Source of the DNA: Blastocladiella emersonii ATCC 22665
Taxonomy: Eukaryota; Blastocladiomycota; Blastocladiomycetes; Blastocladiales; Blastocladiaceae
Assembly: GCA_025594325.1 (NCBI GenBank)
Contig: JANHCV010000005.1
Coordinates: forward strand, 1,949,501 to 2,013,500
Length of the DNA stretch: 64,000 bases
Reading direction: 5' to 3'
Below the pieces are notes generated by a model. That model did no database searches, was not told the DNA's origin, and saw only the letters and a list, made by a program, of their open reading frames with translations. A program made the translations under genes and the position numbers. Shown one piece after another: positions 1 through 10,783 of this stretch (its first letter is position 1; each line of letters begins with the position of its first letter).

Positions 1-859
1 CGCGCAGGTTGGGCTCCTCGAGCACGTTGCGCACCATGGCCGAGATGCCCTCGTCGGCCGACGCCGAGCAGAACCCGAAGTCGTAGTCGAAGCCGGCGAG
101 CCCAATCAGGTCGAGCGTCACTTTCGAAAAACACTCCATGAGGTTGATGGCGCGGCCCTCGGGCGACTTGGGGAACAGCACGTCGAACATGAGCTTGGAG
201 CGGTCGACGACGGCGGGCGCGAGCACCTGCTGCAGGAAGCTGACGCGGAACGCCGGGTTGACGGCCTTGCGCTTGTGGTGCCACGCCGCGCCGTTGGCCG
301 TGAGCAGCGAGTCGCCGAGCAGGTCGGTGACCGACTCGTAGCCGCCCTTGGGCAGGTTGAGCTTGCTGACGACGATGTGGGCGAGCTTCGGGTCTGTTTT
401 GTGGGTTGTGTAAGCGTGGATGTGAGGCGGGAGCGGGTGAAGTGACGTACCGATGATGCTCACGCTGATACGGTGGGCCGCGCGCCAGACGAGGACTAGC
501 ACAGCGTTAGTCTTTGTAGGAGGTCATCGTCACTAGAGTAACGTACTCGGGCCGAGCCGCGCATGCAGCGAACCGAGCGCACGCGTCACGGACGACGCGC
601 CAAACTGCTCGCCGACACCCCAGATGGCGTGCGAGTGCTCCTTGTCGTACGGGATCGGCAGCGTGCCGGGCACTGCCGGCGTGGCCGTGAGCTTGCGCTC
701 GAGGGCCTTGGCGCGCGCAATGTCGAGGCCGAGCTTGGCCACGGCGAGCGTCGGCACGGCGACGAGGGCAGCGGGCACCGCGTACAGCGCGATCGTGGTC
801 GGGTCGACGCCGCCCGCGCGGTCAGCGGCTGCGCTGAGGTATTCCTTGATGAGATCCAT
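1..859 (-). CDS. Cytochrome P450, left copy, cut by the window edge
   Basis: Mirror copy of the complete P450 at 38166-40026. The ATG is at 859. Exons are 547-859, 451-495 and 1-393 (continuing off the window), separated by introns 496-546 and 394-450. The visible part covers the N-terminal membrane anchor (residues about 24-45) and the front of the catalytic domain. The oxygen-binding helix, ExxR and heme-Cys segments lie beyond the window. Sequence is identical to the right copy where both exist. Whether this copy is intact cannot be judged here. Confidence 0.85.
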
Positions 860-1083
860 GGTTACTATGGAGGTTGAGGGTTCCAGCGGGGAGAGGAGGG
901 ACCGCTGCCGTTTTGGCGGCCGCTGCACTCGATGTGTCGCGTCTCCCACTCTCGGCGCGGCGCCGATCGCTCTCCGCGCCGACTTGAGCAGCGCGAAATC
1001 GGTGCGCTCTCCTCTCCGCTCCGCCCGTCGGATCAGAGGCGCGGTCAGGCGGACGTGCTTGTGCGATGCAATCCAGTGTGTAT

Positions 1084-2119
1084 TCATCCCATCAACGCCC
1101 CAATCAGAACGACCACGAGGGTTAGCGCGTACACACTCGTGGTGGCAGCCGCCGACGAGACCGAGGGATTCGCGGTCGCCCCCGCTGCCGTCGCCTTGGG
1201 ACCAGCGGCCGCCGCCGTCGCCGTGATCGCCGTGGCAGTAGCCGTGACGTTGCCGCCCTCCTGCAGGGCCCGGATCGCACGCAGCACGTAGGCGTTGCGC
1301 TGCACGTTGGCCGGATCGGCGGCGTTGCCCGAGATGCACGCCGTGGCCTGGCCGAGCACCGCCGCGTTTTCGGGCGTCGGCGCGTCACCCCGCTGCGCGG
1401 AGCCGGGCCCGACGTCGAGGCGGTCGGCGTAGCTGTACAGCGTGGCACACGACGGCGCCATGAGCTGCGCGGCGCCGCCCTTGAACCACCACGCGGCGAT
1501 GCGGTACATGACCTTGGCGTCGAGCATCACCTCCTGCGCGGGCGCGTCGGTGCGGCCGAGGTTGCCCTGCAGGCGCGCCGTGACGGCGGGGTCGTTGAGG
1601 TCCTTGAACGCGAGCCTGTTGTCATCGAGAGCGTGTGTCAGCAGGCGGTGAGTGGACGAGGGGACACTTGCTGAACGTACGCCCAGTTCTTGGGAATCTG
1701 ATCAGCGCGAGTACGAGAGCGTCAGCGACCGAGAAGCCGTAAACACACACATCAATTAAAAGTACCATCTGGATCGCACCGCGGCCGCCCGTCAGCGGCT
1801 GTTCAAAGATGGTCAGCTCGGCCGACTCGTGGGCAACGTTGCCGAGGAACAGGCCGAGGCGCTTGGGCGAGCACATGTCGTACAGCGCGGCGGCCTGGCT
1901 GATGTAGGGAAAGTGGTCGCGGTGGACTGGCTTGAGCACGGACAGGTAGGCGGCCGTGTCGAGGGTGCACTGCGGGGTCGGTGCTGCTATTGAAGTTGTG
2001 GGCGTGGGGGATGATGCGGCGACGGTGCCGTCGGCGAGGGCGAGGGTGACCAGGAGGGCCGCGAGGGCCGCGATGGCGGCGGCAGTGGCAGACCAGCTGC
2101 TGCGAGACTTGCGATACAT
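1084..2119 (-). CDS. GH19 chitinase/lysozyme-like secreted protein, left copy
   Basis: Three exons (1766-2119, 1681-1697, 1084-1615) give 300 residues. Residues 1-35 form a signal peptide. The core has FLGNVAHESAE followed by GGRGAIQM, matching the catalytic-Glu and GRG-IQL regions of glycoside hydrolase family 19. A later ATACISG segment resembles the family's AINGG motif. An Ala/Thr/Ser-rich stretch and a hydrophobic C-terminal tail suggest a GPI anchor, so the protein probably acts on chitin or peptidoglycan at the cell surface. The middle exon is only 17 nt; it restores the frame into NWALAFKDLND. Family assignment is by motif memory, not a search. Identical to the right copy. Confidence 0.6.
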
Positions 2120-2292
2120 GGCTGATTGCTGGTTGGTGAGAGCGAAAGAGGGAAGGGAGGAGAGAGGAAGCGAGGCGAAGCGATGGCATGGGACGTGCGG
2201 CGGTGGCTTAGCCGCCGCTCGCTGCAGGCCTTTTGAGGCACTCGCGACCGAGGACGGGCCAGTTCCGGCTTCAGTGTGCGGTCCACTCGCTC

Positions 2293-2949
2293 TCAACGAG
2301 AAGAAGGCGAGGAGGAGAAGACGGCGGCCCGCAGCGACGCAATCGAGAGCAGCGGAACGGGGGCGGGACCGGCGGTCGTTGCTGCGGCTCCCGCTGCGGT
2401 CTGCGGGGACGGGGACGCGCTGCTACACCCACGAGATGCGTGAGAACGCACGTCGTGACGAGGCAAGGTGGGAGCTGCGACGTACCCGACAAAGGCGTCG
2501 ATCGTGGGCGGCCCGAGCGAGGACAGCCTGCCGAGGTACTCGGCGTCGGCCGACGGCGGGTGGCGCGGGCGCAACTGCTGTGGTTCGACGCTGCCACAGA
2601 CGAGCGACGGGTAGACGCGCTCGGCGGCGGGCCGGTCGAGGGCGGGCACCGTGATCCGGGCGGCGAGCGAGCGGCGGACCAGCGGGTCGGCGAGGGCGAC
2701 GTCGCGGTCGCCCTCGAGGACGCTGGCGCGGACCCGCTGCCGCTGTGCTTCCTTCAAGGAGGCAGCCCGCAGCGACGAGTTCCACGCCGGACGGTCCAGG
2801 CCTGGCGGTGCCTGAGGGCGGGACCGAGTTGAGTAGACGAGGACGGACGCCGACAGCGGCGGGCTCGCGGGCTGCGGCGGGCGGTCCCTCGGGCCCGGTG
2901 CCGGGTCGTCGACAAAGGTCGTGTGCGCGCTCACGTCGCGGCTGTGCAT
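2293..2949 (-). CDS. Small protein of unknown function, left copy
   Basis: I do not recognise this protein. The ATG is at 2949 (MHSRDVSAHTTFVDD). A 63-nt GT-AG intron at 2423-2485 is a multiple of three, so both the spliced (197 aa) and retained (218 aa) forms stay open. It is rich in Pro, Arg and Ala, with a more ordered centre (residues about 55-155) containing Asp/Arg-rich segments and no membrane segment. It lies on the same strand as the GH19-like gene, which starts about 170 nt downstream, and is divergent from the ABCG gene at 3101. The 151-nt gap between the two ATGs contains CGCGACGCGTCCG. Support is the start context, the intron, and the perfect mirror copy. Confidence 0.5.
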   Translation of the reverse strand: MHSRDVSAHTTFVDDPAPGPRDRPPQPASPPLSASVLVYSTRSRPQAPPGLDRPAWNSSLRAASLKEAQRQRVRASVLEGDRDVALADPLVRRSLAARITVPALDRPAAERVYPSLVCGSVEPQQLRPRHPPSADAEYLGRLSSLGPPTIDAFVGYVAAPTLPRHDVRSHASRGCSSASPSPQTAAGAAATTAGPAPVPLLSIASLRAAVFSSSPSSR

Positions 2950-3100
2950 CTTTCTTGGTTGCGGCAAGAGTTGGTCGAGATGGTGGGGGAGAGGCTGGGT
3001 GGACCGGGATGGTGAGAAGCGGAAACCGCGCCGCGACGCGTCCGCGCTCTCCCAACCCCGCTCGAGTAATAAACCATGAATCTCTCAACTAGATGAAACC

Positions 3101-6001
3101 ATGGCATCGAGCAACGGCACCCGGCCCGCGGGCAGCAACGCCACGACAACCGTCCCGTCCACCATCGCCGACGTGATCCTCGGCGGCGACAACAACCGCG
3201 GCACGAACCTCACGCTCGCCGACCTGCTCGAGATCCGCAACTACACGGACCGCGCCACGGGGCTCAACTGCTCGTGGATCGCGTCGCGCCACGTGTGCCC
3301 CGAGGGCCGCTTCTGCCCGACCGGGTCGGCCGACGCCTCGTACCCGTGCCCGACGGGCTTCTGGTGCCCCTACGACACGGCGCACCCCGTCTACTGCTGC
3401 CCGGGCTTCTACTGCGCGAGCCCGAACCGCATCGCCGTGTGCCCCGAGGGGTCCTACTGCCCGCGCGGCAGCAACCGCCCGTTCCCGTGCCACTTTTTCC
3501 TCGCCCAGTGCAAGCCGGGCACGGCCGTCCCGACGCGCGTCGGCGTCTTTGTCGTGTTCGGGGCTTTTGCCGTGGTCGCGCTGCTTGCTTTCATCCTGCG
3601 CGCCAAGCGCCAGAAGCGCGCGCGGCTGCAGCGGGCGCTCCAGCTCGACTTGACGGCAGCGCCGACCCCCGTCCTCAACTTTTTCCCCTTGTCCACTTCG
3701 TCGGACGCGGCCGAGGACGGCTCTGAACGGGTGTCCGCTGCGCCCAACCTGCGCCAACGGGCCGGCTTTTCGGACGAGTCCACTTCCGCGAGCACCGCCA
3801 TTGAGCTCGACACCCTCGGTGCTGGACCGCGAAAGAACACGGGCCTCCTCGACACGGGCGGCCAGGTCATTGCCGACGTGACGCGCGCCGAGGTCCCCGC
3901 CGTCCACTTCCACGTCCGCTTCGAAGGCATCACCAAGACGCTCAACAACGGCGCCACCATCCTGCGCGACGTGTCGGGCGAGCTGCGCCCCGGCAAGCTC
4001 GCGGGCATACTCGGCGGCTCGGGCTCGGGAAAGTCCAGTTTCCTAAATACGCTGGCCGGCAAGACGCGCCGCACGGGCGGCACCGTGTACCTCAACGACG
4101 TCGAAGACGAGATGGCGCGCTACGCCAAGCTGATCGGGTTTGTCCCGCAAGAGGACATTAGTACGTTTATCTTCGCGCGCCGCGTGCGCTACCAGGCTAA
4201 CGCCCCGCCAACGAATTAGTGCTCCGCGACCTCACGGTGCGCGACATTTTGCGGCACTCGGCCCACATGCGCCTGCCCGCGGCCCTGCCGACGCCCGAAA
4301 AGGACCGCCGCGTCAAGGAGCTCATGGCGTACCTCGGCCTACTCGGCGTCGCCGACTCGATTATTGGCGACGAGCGCGTGCGCGGCATCTCGGGCGGGCA
4401 GCGCAAGCGCGTCAACATTGGCATGGAGCTGGTCGCCGAGCCGTCGATCCTGCTCCTCGACGAGGTCCGTTTGCTTTGCAACTGTGCTCACGAAAGACCA
4501 CTAACCGCCGTCCTTTCCCACAAAATAGCCGACGAGCGGACTCGACTCGAGCACGTCGCTCGAGCTGTGCTCGCTGCTCAAGCGCATCGCCGTCGAAAAG
4601 GGCCTCGTCGTCGCCGCCGTCGTGCACTCGCCGAGCCAGCAGTGCTTTGAGCTGTTCGACGACGTGACGCTGCTCGGCACGGGCGGCCGCGTCGTATACA
4701 CGGGCGCGCGCCGGTACGCGCTCGAGTACCTGCGCAACCTCGGGTTCGTGAAACCGGCCAGCCAGAGCGAGCCCGAGTTTTTTCTGGATGTCGTCACCGG
4801 TAAAGTCCCGCTGGCGTGGAACCCGCAGTTTCGCGCGCACGACCTGTTCGACTACTGGGACGCGTTCCGCCGCGGCGCCGCCATTTCCGACAATCACACG
4901 CCCGGGAACGCGAGCATGCGCAGCGTCGCCGCCGAGATCTCGACCCTCGCCCGGTCACATCCCGCAAACGCGAAGCGGCGGTCGCTGTCCAACCGGCTGC
5001 TCGACAATGTCGCCGACGTGTTCCGCGATTTGGCCGACTACGCGCGCGACGTGGCCGACGAGACGGCGCACACCCTCAAAACGCTGGGCGTGCCCGACCC
5101 GGTGCGCGCCACGCCGGGCCCCGCGCACACGCTGCTGCTGTGCATGCGGCGCGCCGCCGTCCAGATCTGGCGCAGCTGGGGCTCGTTCATGTCCGAGCTC
5201 GGCGTGCACCTCGCCGCGGGCGCCTTCATCTCGCTCGCCTCGCAGGACAACGAGTACCTCGGGCGGTACCCGGACGCGCTGTGCGACGTGACGCCGTTCC
5301 CGATGCAGCCGGCGTGCCGCACACCCCTCAACCTGCTGCCGCAGACGGGCGTGTTCGTGTCGCTCGGCGTGCTGTTTGCGGGCATTTCCGTCGGAGCGAG
5401 CACGTTTGGCGGCGCCGAGCGCGTCGTGTACTGGCGCGACGTGGCGGCCGGGATGCCGACGGTGCCCTATTTCGTGGCCAAGGCCCTCGTCGACGTGCCG
5501 CGCATCGTGCTCGCCGGCGTCACCTTCTCGCTGTCCCTGGTATTCCTGTGGCCGTACCGCGGGCTGTGGGTGTCCATCTGCGCCGTCGTGGTCGCCCTGT
5601 ATTTCGCGGCGTTCAGCATGGGCTACTTCATCTCGACGGCGGTGCACGCGCCGCAGGCCGTCGGGCTCGTGGCGACGGCGTTTGCGCTGCTGTGGGCGCT
5701 GGTGCTCGGCGGGCTGGTCCCACCCCTAGGGGAGGTGGAGCGCGAGGGCAGCGGCTACTACCCGTTCCGGTTCCTGTGGTCGCTGTCGGCGCCGCGGCAC
5801 GCCGTCGAGGCGCTGTTCATCGAGGAGGTGGGGGCGCGCGCGTGGGACGAGCTGACGCAGGGGACCGCCGTGTACGACGCGCTCGGGTACCGCAAGGACG
5901 GGTACGGCGCGGCGGTGCTCAACATCGTGGTGATTGGGCTGCTGTGGCAGACGGCGGCGCTGGTCGGGCTCAAGCTGGCGAATCGCGAGCGTCAAAAGTG
6001 A
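3101..6001 (+). CDS. ABCG-type half transporter with Cys-rich ectodomain, left copy
   Basis: Exons 3101-4160, 4220-4464 and 4529-6001 give 925 residues. The N-terminus has a Cys-rich GCC2/GCC3-like region (residues about 60-135) and one membrane segment. The nucleotide-binding domain follows, with Walker A GGSGSGKS (about 305), signature ISGGQRKR (about 410) and Walker B ILLLDEP (about 428). A C-terminal bundle of membrane helices completes the half-transporter. The layout matches fungal and plant ABCG proteins with a Cys-rich front, which export lipids or hydrophobic compounds; the substrate is unknown. It differs from the right copy by His859 for Tyr, Val869 for Ala and one silent change. 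The stop lies 16 nt from the convergent NDUFAF5 stop. Confidence 0.9.
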
Positions 6002-6017
6002 ATGCATCCGAAAAAAA

Positions 6018-7090
6018 TTACAAAATGTCCTTGAGGTTGACCTGCGCCGACCCGCGCGCCAGCGGCTTGGGCTGCGTCGGCGACGGCTTCCACCCGATCA
6101 GGTAGATGACCTGGAACGTGGCGGGCACCGAGTTGCCGTCGGGGTTGCCGTGCATGGCCTGGTAGATGGCCGCCGCCGCCGCGAGCGTGTCCCGTTTCAG
6201 GGCGGGCCGCCGCTGCGCCACGGCGTTCGACTCGCCCATGGCGCGCAGGTCGTCGACCAGCTCGTACGCCGACGGGTAGTCGACGACAACCTCGTCCACG
6301 TCGACGGTCGTCAGCGTGAACCCGGCGCGCGACAGCAGGCCGCCCATGTCGGCCGAGACGGCCATGGGGCTGACGCGCGGCGACACACCGCCCTCGCGCT
6401 CGAGCTCGGCCAGCTGCAGGCTCGTGCGCAGCTCGAACACCGAGTCGCCGCCGAGCATGGCGCCGATGAAGACGCCGTCGGGCTTGAGGCACCGGTGCGC
6501 CTGGATCAGCACGCCCGGCAGGTCGTTGACCCAGTGCATGGACAAGTTCGACACGACCATGTCGAGGCTGTCGGGCGCAAACGCGCCGCCGAGCTGCGTC
6601 TCCTCGTCGAGCACGCGCCGCTCGATCTCGACGTCGCGCTCCCCGTCCAGATCGGCGTCGCGGTACAGCAGGTCGCGCGACATGTCGCACATGACGACCT
6701 TGGACGTGATGTCGGCGTCGAGGTGCTTCACGACGTGCCCCGCGCCGGACCCGACGTCGACGATGACCGGGTACCGGTTCTTGACGTCCTGTTGTATCTC
6801 GCGGGTGTTAGTCTCTGTGAGTGCAAGTCGCTTCCCGAGAAACACGGACGGACCAGGATGCGGTCGACCAGCCGGGCGGCAATCTCGTCCTTGAGGTAGT
6901 CGGCGGCGCGGGCGCTCGGGTGCCGGCTCGCGCGGTCGCGCTGCAGCCGCTTGGCGGCGCGGTCAAACACCTGCGGCGCGCCCGCCGTCGGGGCCGCAGC
7001 GACGCCCGCCCCCGTGGTCGCCAGCGCGCGCGATGCCGTGAGCCGTGACGGTGGTGCGAGTGCGGCAAGTGCGCGGCAGCCGTGATACAT
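6018..7090 (-). CDS. NDUFAF5: NDUFAF5-like complex I assembly methyltransferase-fold protein, left copy
   Basis: Mirror of 31935-33007. Exons 6854-7090 and 6018-6812 give about 343 residues. The class I SAM-binding motif VIVDVGSGAG is followed by MHWVNDLP, KPDGVFIGAM, AELEREGG, MGESNA and ATFQVIYLIGWKP, all closely matching NDUFAF5. In animals this mitochondrial protein hydroxylates an arginine of NDUFS7 during complex I assembly. The N-terminus is Arg/Ala-rich, as expected for a mitochondrial targeting signal. The single intron is very short (41 nt ending AGAG, or 35 nt by another in-frame choice), so its limits are uncertain by a few residues. Convergent with ABCG. Confidence 0.9.
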
Positions 7091-7646
7091 GGTTTACGAG
7101 GTATGTTGGTCTCGGAGTGACATCGTCGCAATATGCAGTGGTTGAGCACCGCGTTCGCGCAAATCACGTTGGGCTCAGCCGTGTGGCGCGGCGCGTCATC
7201 TGCTGGAACCTCATAGTCGGCATCAAGTTGCCTGATACGAGCTGATACGGACTGGAGATCTAGGACCGACTTCCATGCGCAGGGACGCTGAGGCGCGGAC
7301 CTGGGCAGAAGGCGGACTGAACCCACCCTGGCCGTGCTATCGTGTTGGCTGAGAGCGAATCAACGGCTCTTCCACCTACCGACCGTGTCGTACACTGAGC
7401 ACTCGGCCGTCTCCGCCCGAAGCATAGGGCGCCAGACAAAGACTTCGAGAGACAGTGTCCCCCGCGGCATGTGATGCGGCGTGCCGGCGCGGGAGACATC
7501 GGAGAGACGCGTTCTTAGAAGATTCCCATCGGCCGGACGCGTCGCCGCGCGGACGGCGACGATTCCGTCTCCTCACCTCGGCTCCGTCCTCGACTCCGTG
7601 TGGCCGCGACGACGGGCCCCTTGCGCCACTTGCAGCGACTCTCTAT
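7091..7646. promoter_or_regulatory. Divergent intergenic region between NDUFAF5 and the zinc-module gene
   Basis: I see no gene in these 556 nt. The stretch between 7490 and 7560 has GGGAGACATCGGAGAGACGCGTT followed by GGACGCGTCGCC, related to the ACGCGT motif found in other promoters here. A TATA-like CTCTATATG lies directly at the presumed start codon of the downstream gene. The mirror copy is 31379-31934. Confidence 0.4.
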
Positions 7647-9712
7647 ATGCATCAACACGCGCCTGACGCCTCCGCGGCGCCCGCCCCGCCGCCCGCGGCG
7701 CCCGCCCCGCCGCCCGCGGCGCCCGCCCCGCCGCCCGCGGCGCCCGCCCCGCCGCCCGCGGCGCCCGCCCCGCCGCCCGCGGCGCCCGCCCCGCCGCCCG
7801 CGGCGCCCACGCCGCCGACGGTCGACGCCGCGGCCAGCGCCGCGCTGATGGCGTTCATCCAGAACAACGCCATGGAGCCCGCCACGGTCGGCGGCTGGGT
7901 CGCCATGGGCGCGGCGTGCGAGTGGCACGCCGAGGAGACGCGCGACCAGGTCGCCCGGATCGCCCAGAGCATCGCGGCCGAGATCCCGCACGGCCGCCAC
8001 AAGCCGCTCGTCGAGGCGTCGATCCGCGTGTCGGCCATGGCGACCCAGCTCGACCACGCGCACCAGATCGTCACGAGCCGCATCGCCGCGCTCACGTCGA
8101 CGCCCGTGCCCGAAGCAACCGGTCCGCCGATGCCAGCTCCTGCTCAAGTTCCCGCAGGCCGTGGACCACCATCGGCCGCGGCGCCGGCGGCCGTATCCTC
8201 GGCGACTACCTCGGCGCCCGCACCGGCTCGGCCGGCCTCGATCTCGGCGCCCGCGTCGGCATCAAGCGCGCCGCCGTCGTCTGCCGCCTCATCTTCTACC
8301 ACACCCGGCGCACCCGTCCTCGCCGCTGCTGCCCCCGCCCCGCTCGGTTCCGCGCAGGCACGGGACCCGCGGCGCCCACGGCACCAGTTCATGCCGGCTG
8401 TTCCCGTCTTCAACGCGCTCGGGTTCGCGTCCGTGACCGCGGCCGCGCCGTCCCCATCATCTTCGAGCTCGTCGCCGGCGGCGGCAAGTATCCCGCCCAG
8501 CAGCGCCTCGGCCGCCGCTTCCGCCGCCAGCAGCAGCAGTCGCACGCCTACGAGCCGCAGGCCTACGAGCAGTCCGCGAGCGCCGCTCCCGCATCTACGA
8601 CATCGTCGGCGTACGCGACGTCGTCGTCGACTGGTTCTTCCACGTCGGTCCATCCGCGTCACGATGACCACCACCACCACCACCACCACCACCACACGGC
8701 GGCCCATCACCACGACCACCATCACCACGGGCCTACGACGGCCGCCGCCGGCCGCGGGTGCAAGCTGTGCAAGATGATTATCCGGTCCGGGTCTGGGTCA
8801 AAGCGCGTGCGCCTGGACGCGCACGGCACGTCGCAGTGTCCGCTGGTGCGGTCCGAGCAGGAGATCGTCCGGTTTGCCAAGACGTTCGAGCCCGGGCTGC
8901 GCCGCGTCAAGGGCATCCAGAACATCAAGCCGGGAACCGGGCCCGACGTCACCGAGGCGATTCTCGCGCGGCGCGCTCAGCGGCTCGCGGACCAGATCGA
9001 GAAGCTCTGCGACCGGAGCCCCGAGTACCGGCCCATCCAGCTCGCGCTCCGCATGCTCGCCCAACTGCCGACGGCCGACGGTCGCGCGCACCTGCTCGGC
9101 TTCTTCTTCGACACGCTCCGCGAGCTGCAGCAGGCGGCGATGCGCAAGGCCTCGGGCATCGCATCGCACGACAACTCCGTCGCCGTCCAGGCCAACTCTG
9201 CCGCACCGGCGGGTCCGCCGGCGGCCGCCGCGGCCACGGCCTCGTCGAGAGCCTCGTCGTCCGCATCCGTCGCAGCGCCTCATGATTTCGCGCTCGCTTC
9301 CGTACCCGCTCCTCCTGCGGCCAACCGCCCCTTCTTCTCCATGTGCGGCTACTGCCGCGCCGTCCTCCGCGGCGAGCCAGGCCGCATCATGGGCCAAGAG
9401 CACTCGCACCGTGTCGACGAGTGCAAGCTGCTGTCGTACGACCTCGCCAACCGCGTCAAGCGCTGCCTGCATCATCTCGCCGCGGCAGGCCTCCCGTTCG
9501 AGTTCGGCTTCACGTCGCACGCCTCGACTGTGGGCGAGACCGCGCTCGTCCGGTGCGCCGAGCAGCTGATCGCCCAGCTCATCCAGCTCGACAAGTCGTA
9601 CCCCAAGGCGCGGGTCGTGCGTTCCGGTCTCGGCGAGATCCTGCGGTTCGGCAAGACCAGTCGCCGCACGGACGCCCTCATCCTCCTCTTCACGCTGGTG
9701 CTCGAGGACTAA
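7647..9712 (+). CDS. Novel two-module C-x2-C-x17-H-x4-C protein, left copy
   Basis: I recognise no known family. The start is taken at MHQHAPDAS (7647). A minisatellite of six APAPPPA units is followed by a helical segment (to about 8120) in one frame. A His-rich tract and two modules lie in another frame from about 8540 to 9712, so an intron or frame change must sit between about 8150 and 8550; I could not place it. Each module begins with exactly C-x2-C-x17-H-x4-C (CKLC...HGTSQC and CGYC...HRVDEC), consistent with zinc binding. Each is followed by similar helices (LADQIEKLCDRSPEY / LIAQLIQLDKSYPKA). This internal duplication supports a real gene. Truncated tail copies lie at 10784 and 28220. 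Confidence 0.65.
7674..7799 (+). repeat. Coding minisatellite, 6 x 21 bp
   Basis: Six consecutive 21-bp units encode AAPAPPP near the N-terminus of the zinc-module protein. A seventh, diverged unit (AAPTPPT) follows. The right arm has seven perfect units, so this is the only length difference seen between the arms. Confidence 0.95.
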
Positions 9713-10783
9713 GTGCGCCGAAGCGCGTGGGCCGGCGGCCGACTGGGATGCCGCATCGGCGACATCGTTGACTCTTCCTAATACCATTAGCACATTAATC
9801 ACCACTCACTCCCTCTTCCCAAGAACCTCGCTTGCATATAATTGGTTCTTTCGCATTGTTCGCTTGGCCTCCCTGGGTTGTGGAGCGCGCGTCGCGTGGG
9901 CCGCTGGATCAAGTGACGGCGAATCTTCGCCAAAGTACTACACATTGACCAGATCCGGCCGTCGTGCTCTCACCGAGGGACAAAAGGGAGTGAAGCATGG
10001 ACAGTATTTCTCGGTGACCTTAGCTCATGGCGAAGCCTTGAAATCCGGAGCGAGGGGCACTTTGCCAAAGTCAAGCTCTCGTACTCGGCGGGCGGGAGTC
10101 GAGTGGACACGTTGCATCGGGGCTGTTGGCGTGGATATCGGGGGACCGTTTCGAACCCTAAAAAAGTTCGGCAATGATAGTCCATCATTGAGGTACCTGA
10201 CCGGCTACGTCCATAGACTGGTGCAACAAAAAAATGCCCTCCTCCCCCCACTTACTAACCACTAACCATAAACCTTTTGCTCGATGGCATTTCTGGTCTT
10301 TCCTTCTTGAATTGTTGCTATTTTCACGCGCGCGCGTGCGGTGCCTCGGGAGACAGGCGGTGGAGACGCGTCGCGAAAACGCGTGATCCGATCACGCGCC
10401 GTGTGCGAGACGCGTCGCGCCACACTTTTGATCAACTCACCTGAATTTCAGATGCTGTTCACGTTTGAAAAGGTGTAAAAAACTTGTCGGGCATTCATAG
10501 AGGATATTTATTGACTCGCGACACAATTTTTAAATACTTGACTCGAGACCTTCCGCCTGCAAGGTCTGGATTAATGAGCCGACGGCCGTGCATTCGCGTT
10601 GTTAGCCAGACGGGAGGTCAGCGAGCGCAATTACACATGCTTTCTAAGGCGGCTACGTCGGCATGCTCAAGAACTGAGTCGTCGATCACGCTCGTAGTGC
10701 GCCAGCCCGAGAACGTAGCCTGGAGTCGTGCGAAGCGACGCAGCGTCTTCGCCGCCCTTCGCCTCGAGGACTTACAGCTATGT
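9713..10783 (+). other. Non-coding stretch downstream of the zinc-module gene
   Basis: I see no convincing gene. The open frame at 9768-10265 has no family resemblance and composition unlike its neighbours. The stretch contains the 57-bp palindromic element at 10363-10419. Its composition is less GC-rich than the genes around it. Confidence 0.5.
10363..10419 (+). repeat. 57-bp dispersed palindromic element, copy 1
   Basis: The structure is the direct repeat GAGACGCGTCGCG, then AAAA, then the perfect palindrome CGCGTGATC-C-GATCACGCG, then CCGTGTGC, then GAGACGCGTCGCG again. Similarity to copy 2 extends some 20 nt either side (CGGGAGAC upstream, ATCAACTC.CCTGAAT downstream). Confidence 0.9.

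Noticed and set aside
4816-6105. 429-codon plus-strand frame overlapping the ABCG membrane domain
   Set aside because: Arg/Ala-rich shadow in another frame of a clear ABC transporter; it also runs across the NDUFAF5 3' end.
7674-7799. CRISPR-like array
   Set aside because: Units are contiguous 21-bp coding repeats without spacers in a eukaryotic gene.
9768-10265. 165-codon open frame downstream of the zinc-module gene
   Set aside because: No start context, composition unlike neighbouring genes, and no resemblance to any family; it is present in both arms only because the arms are identical.
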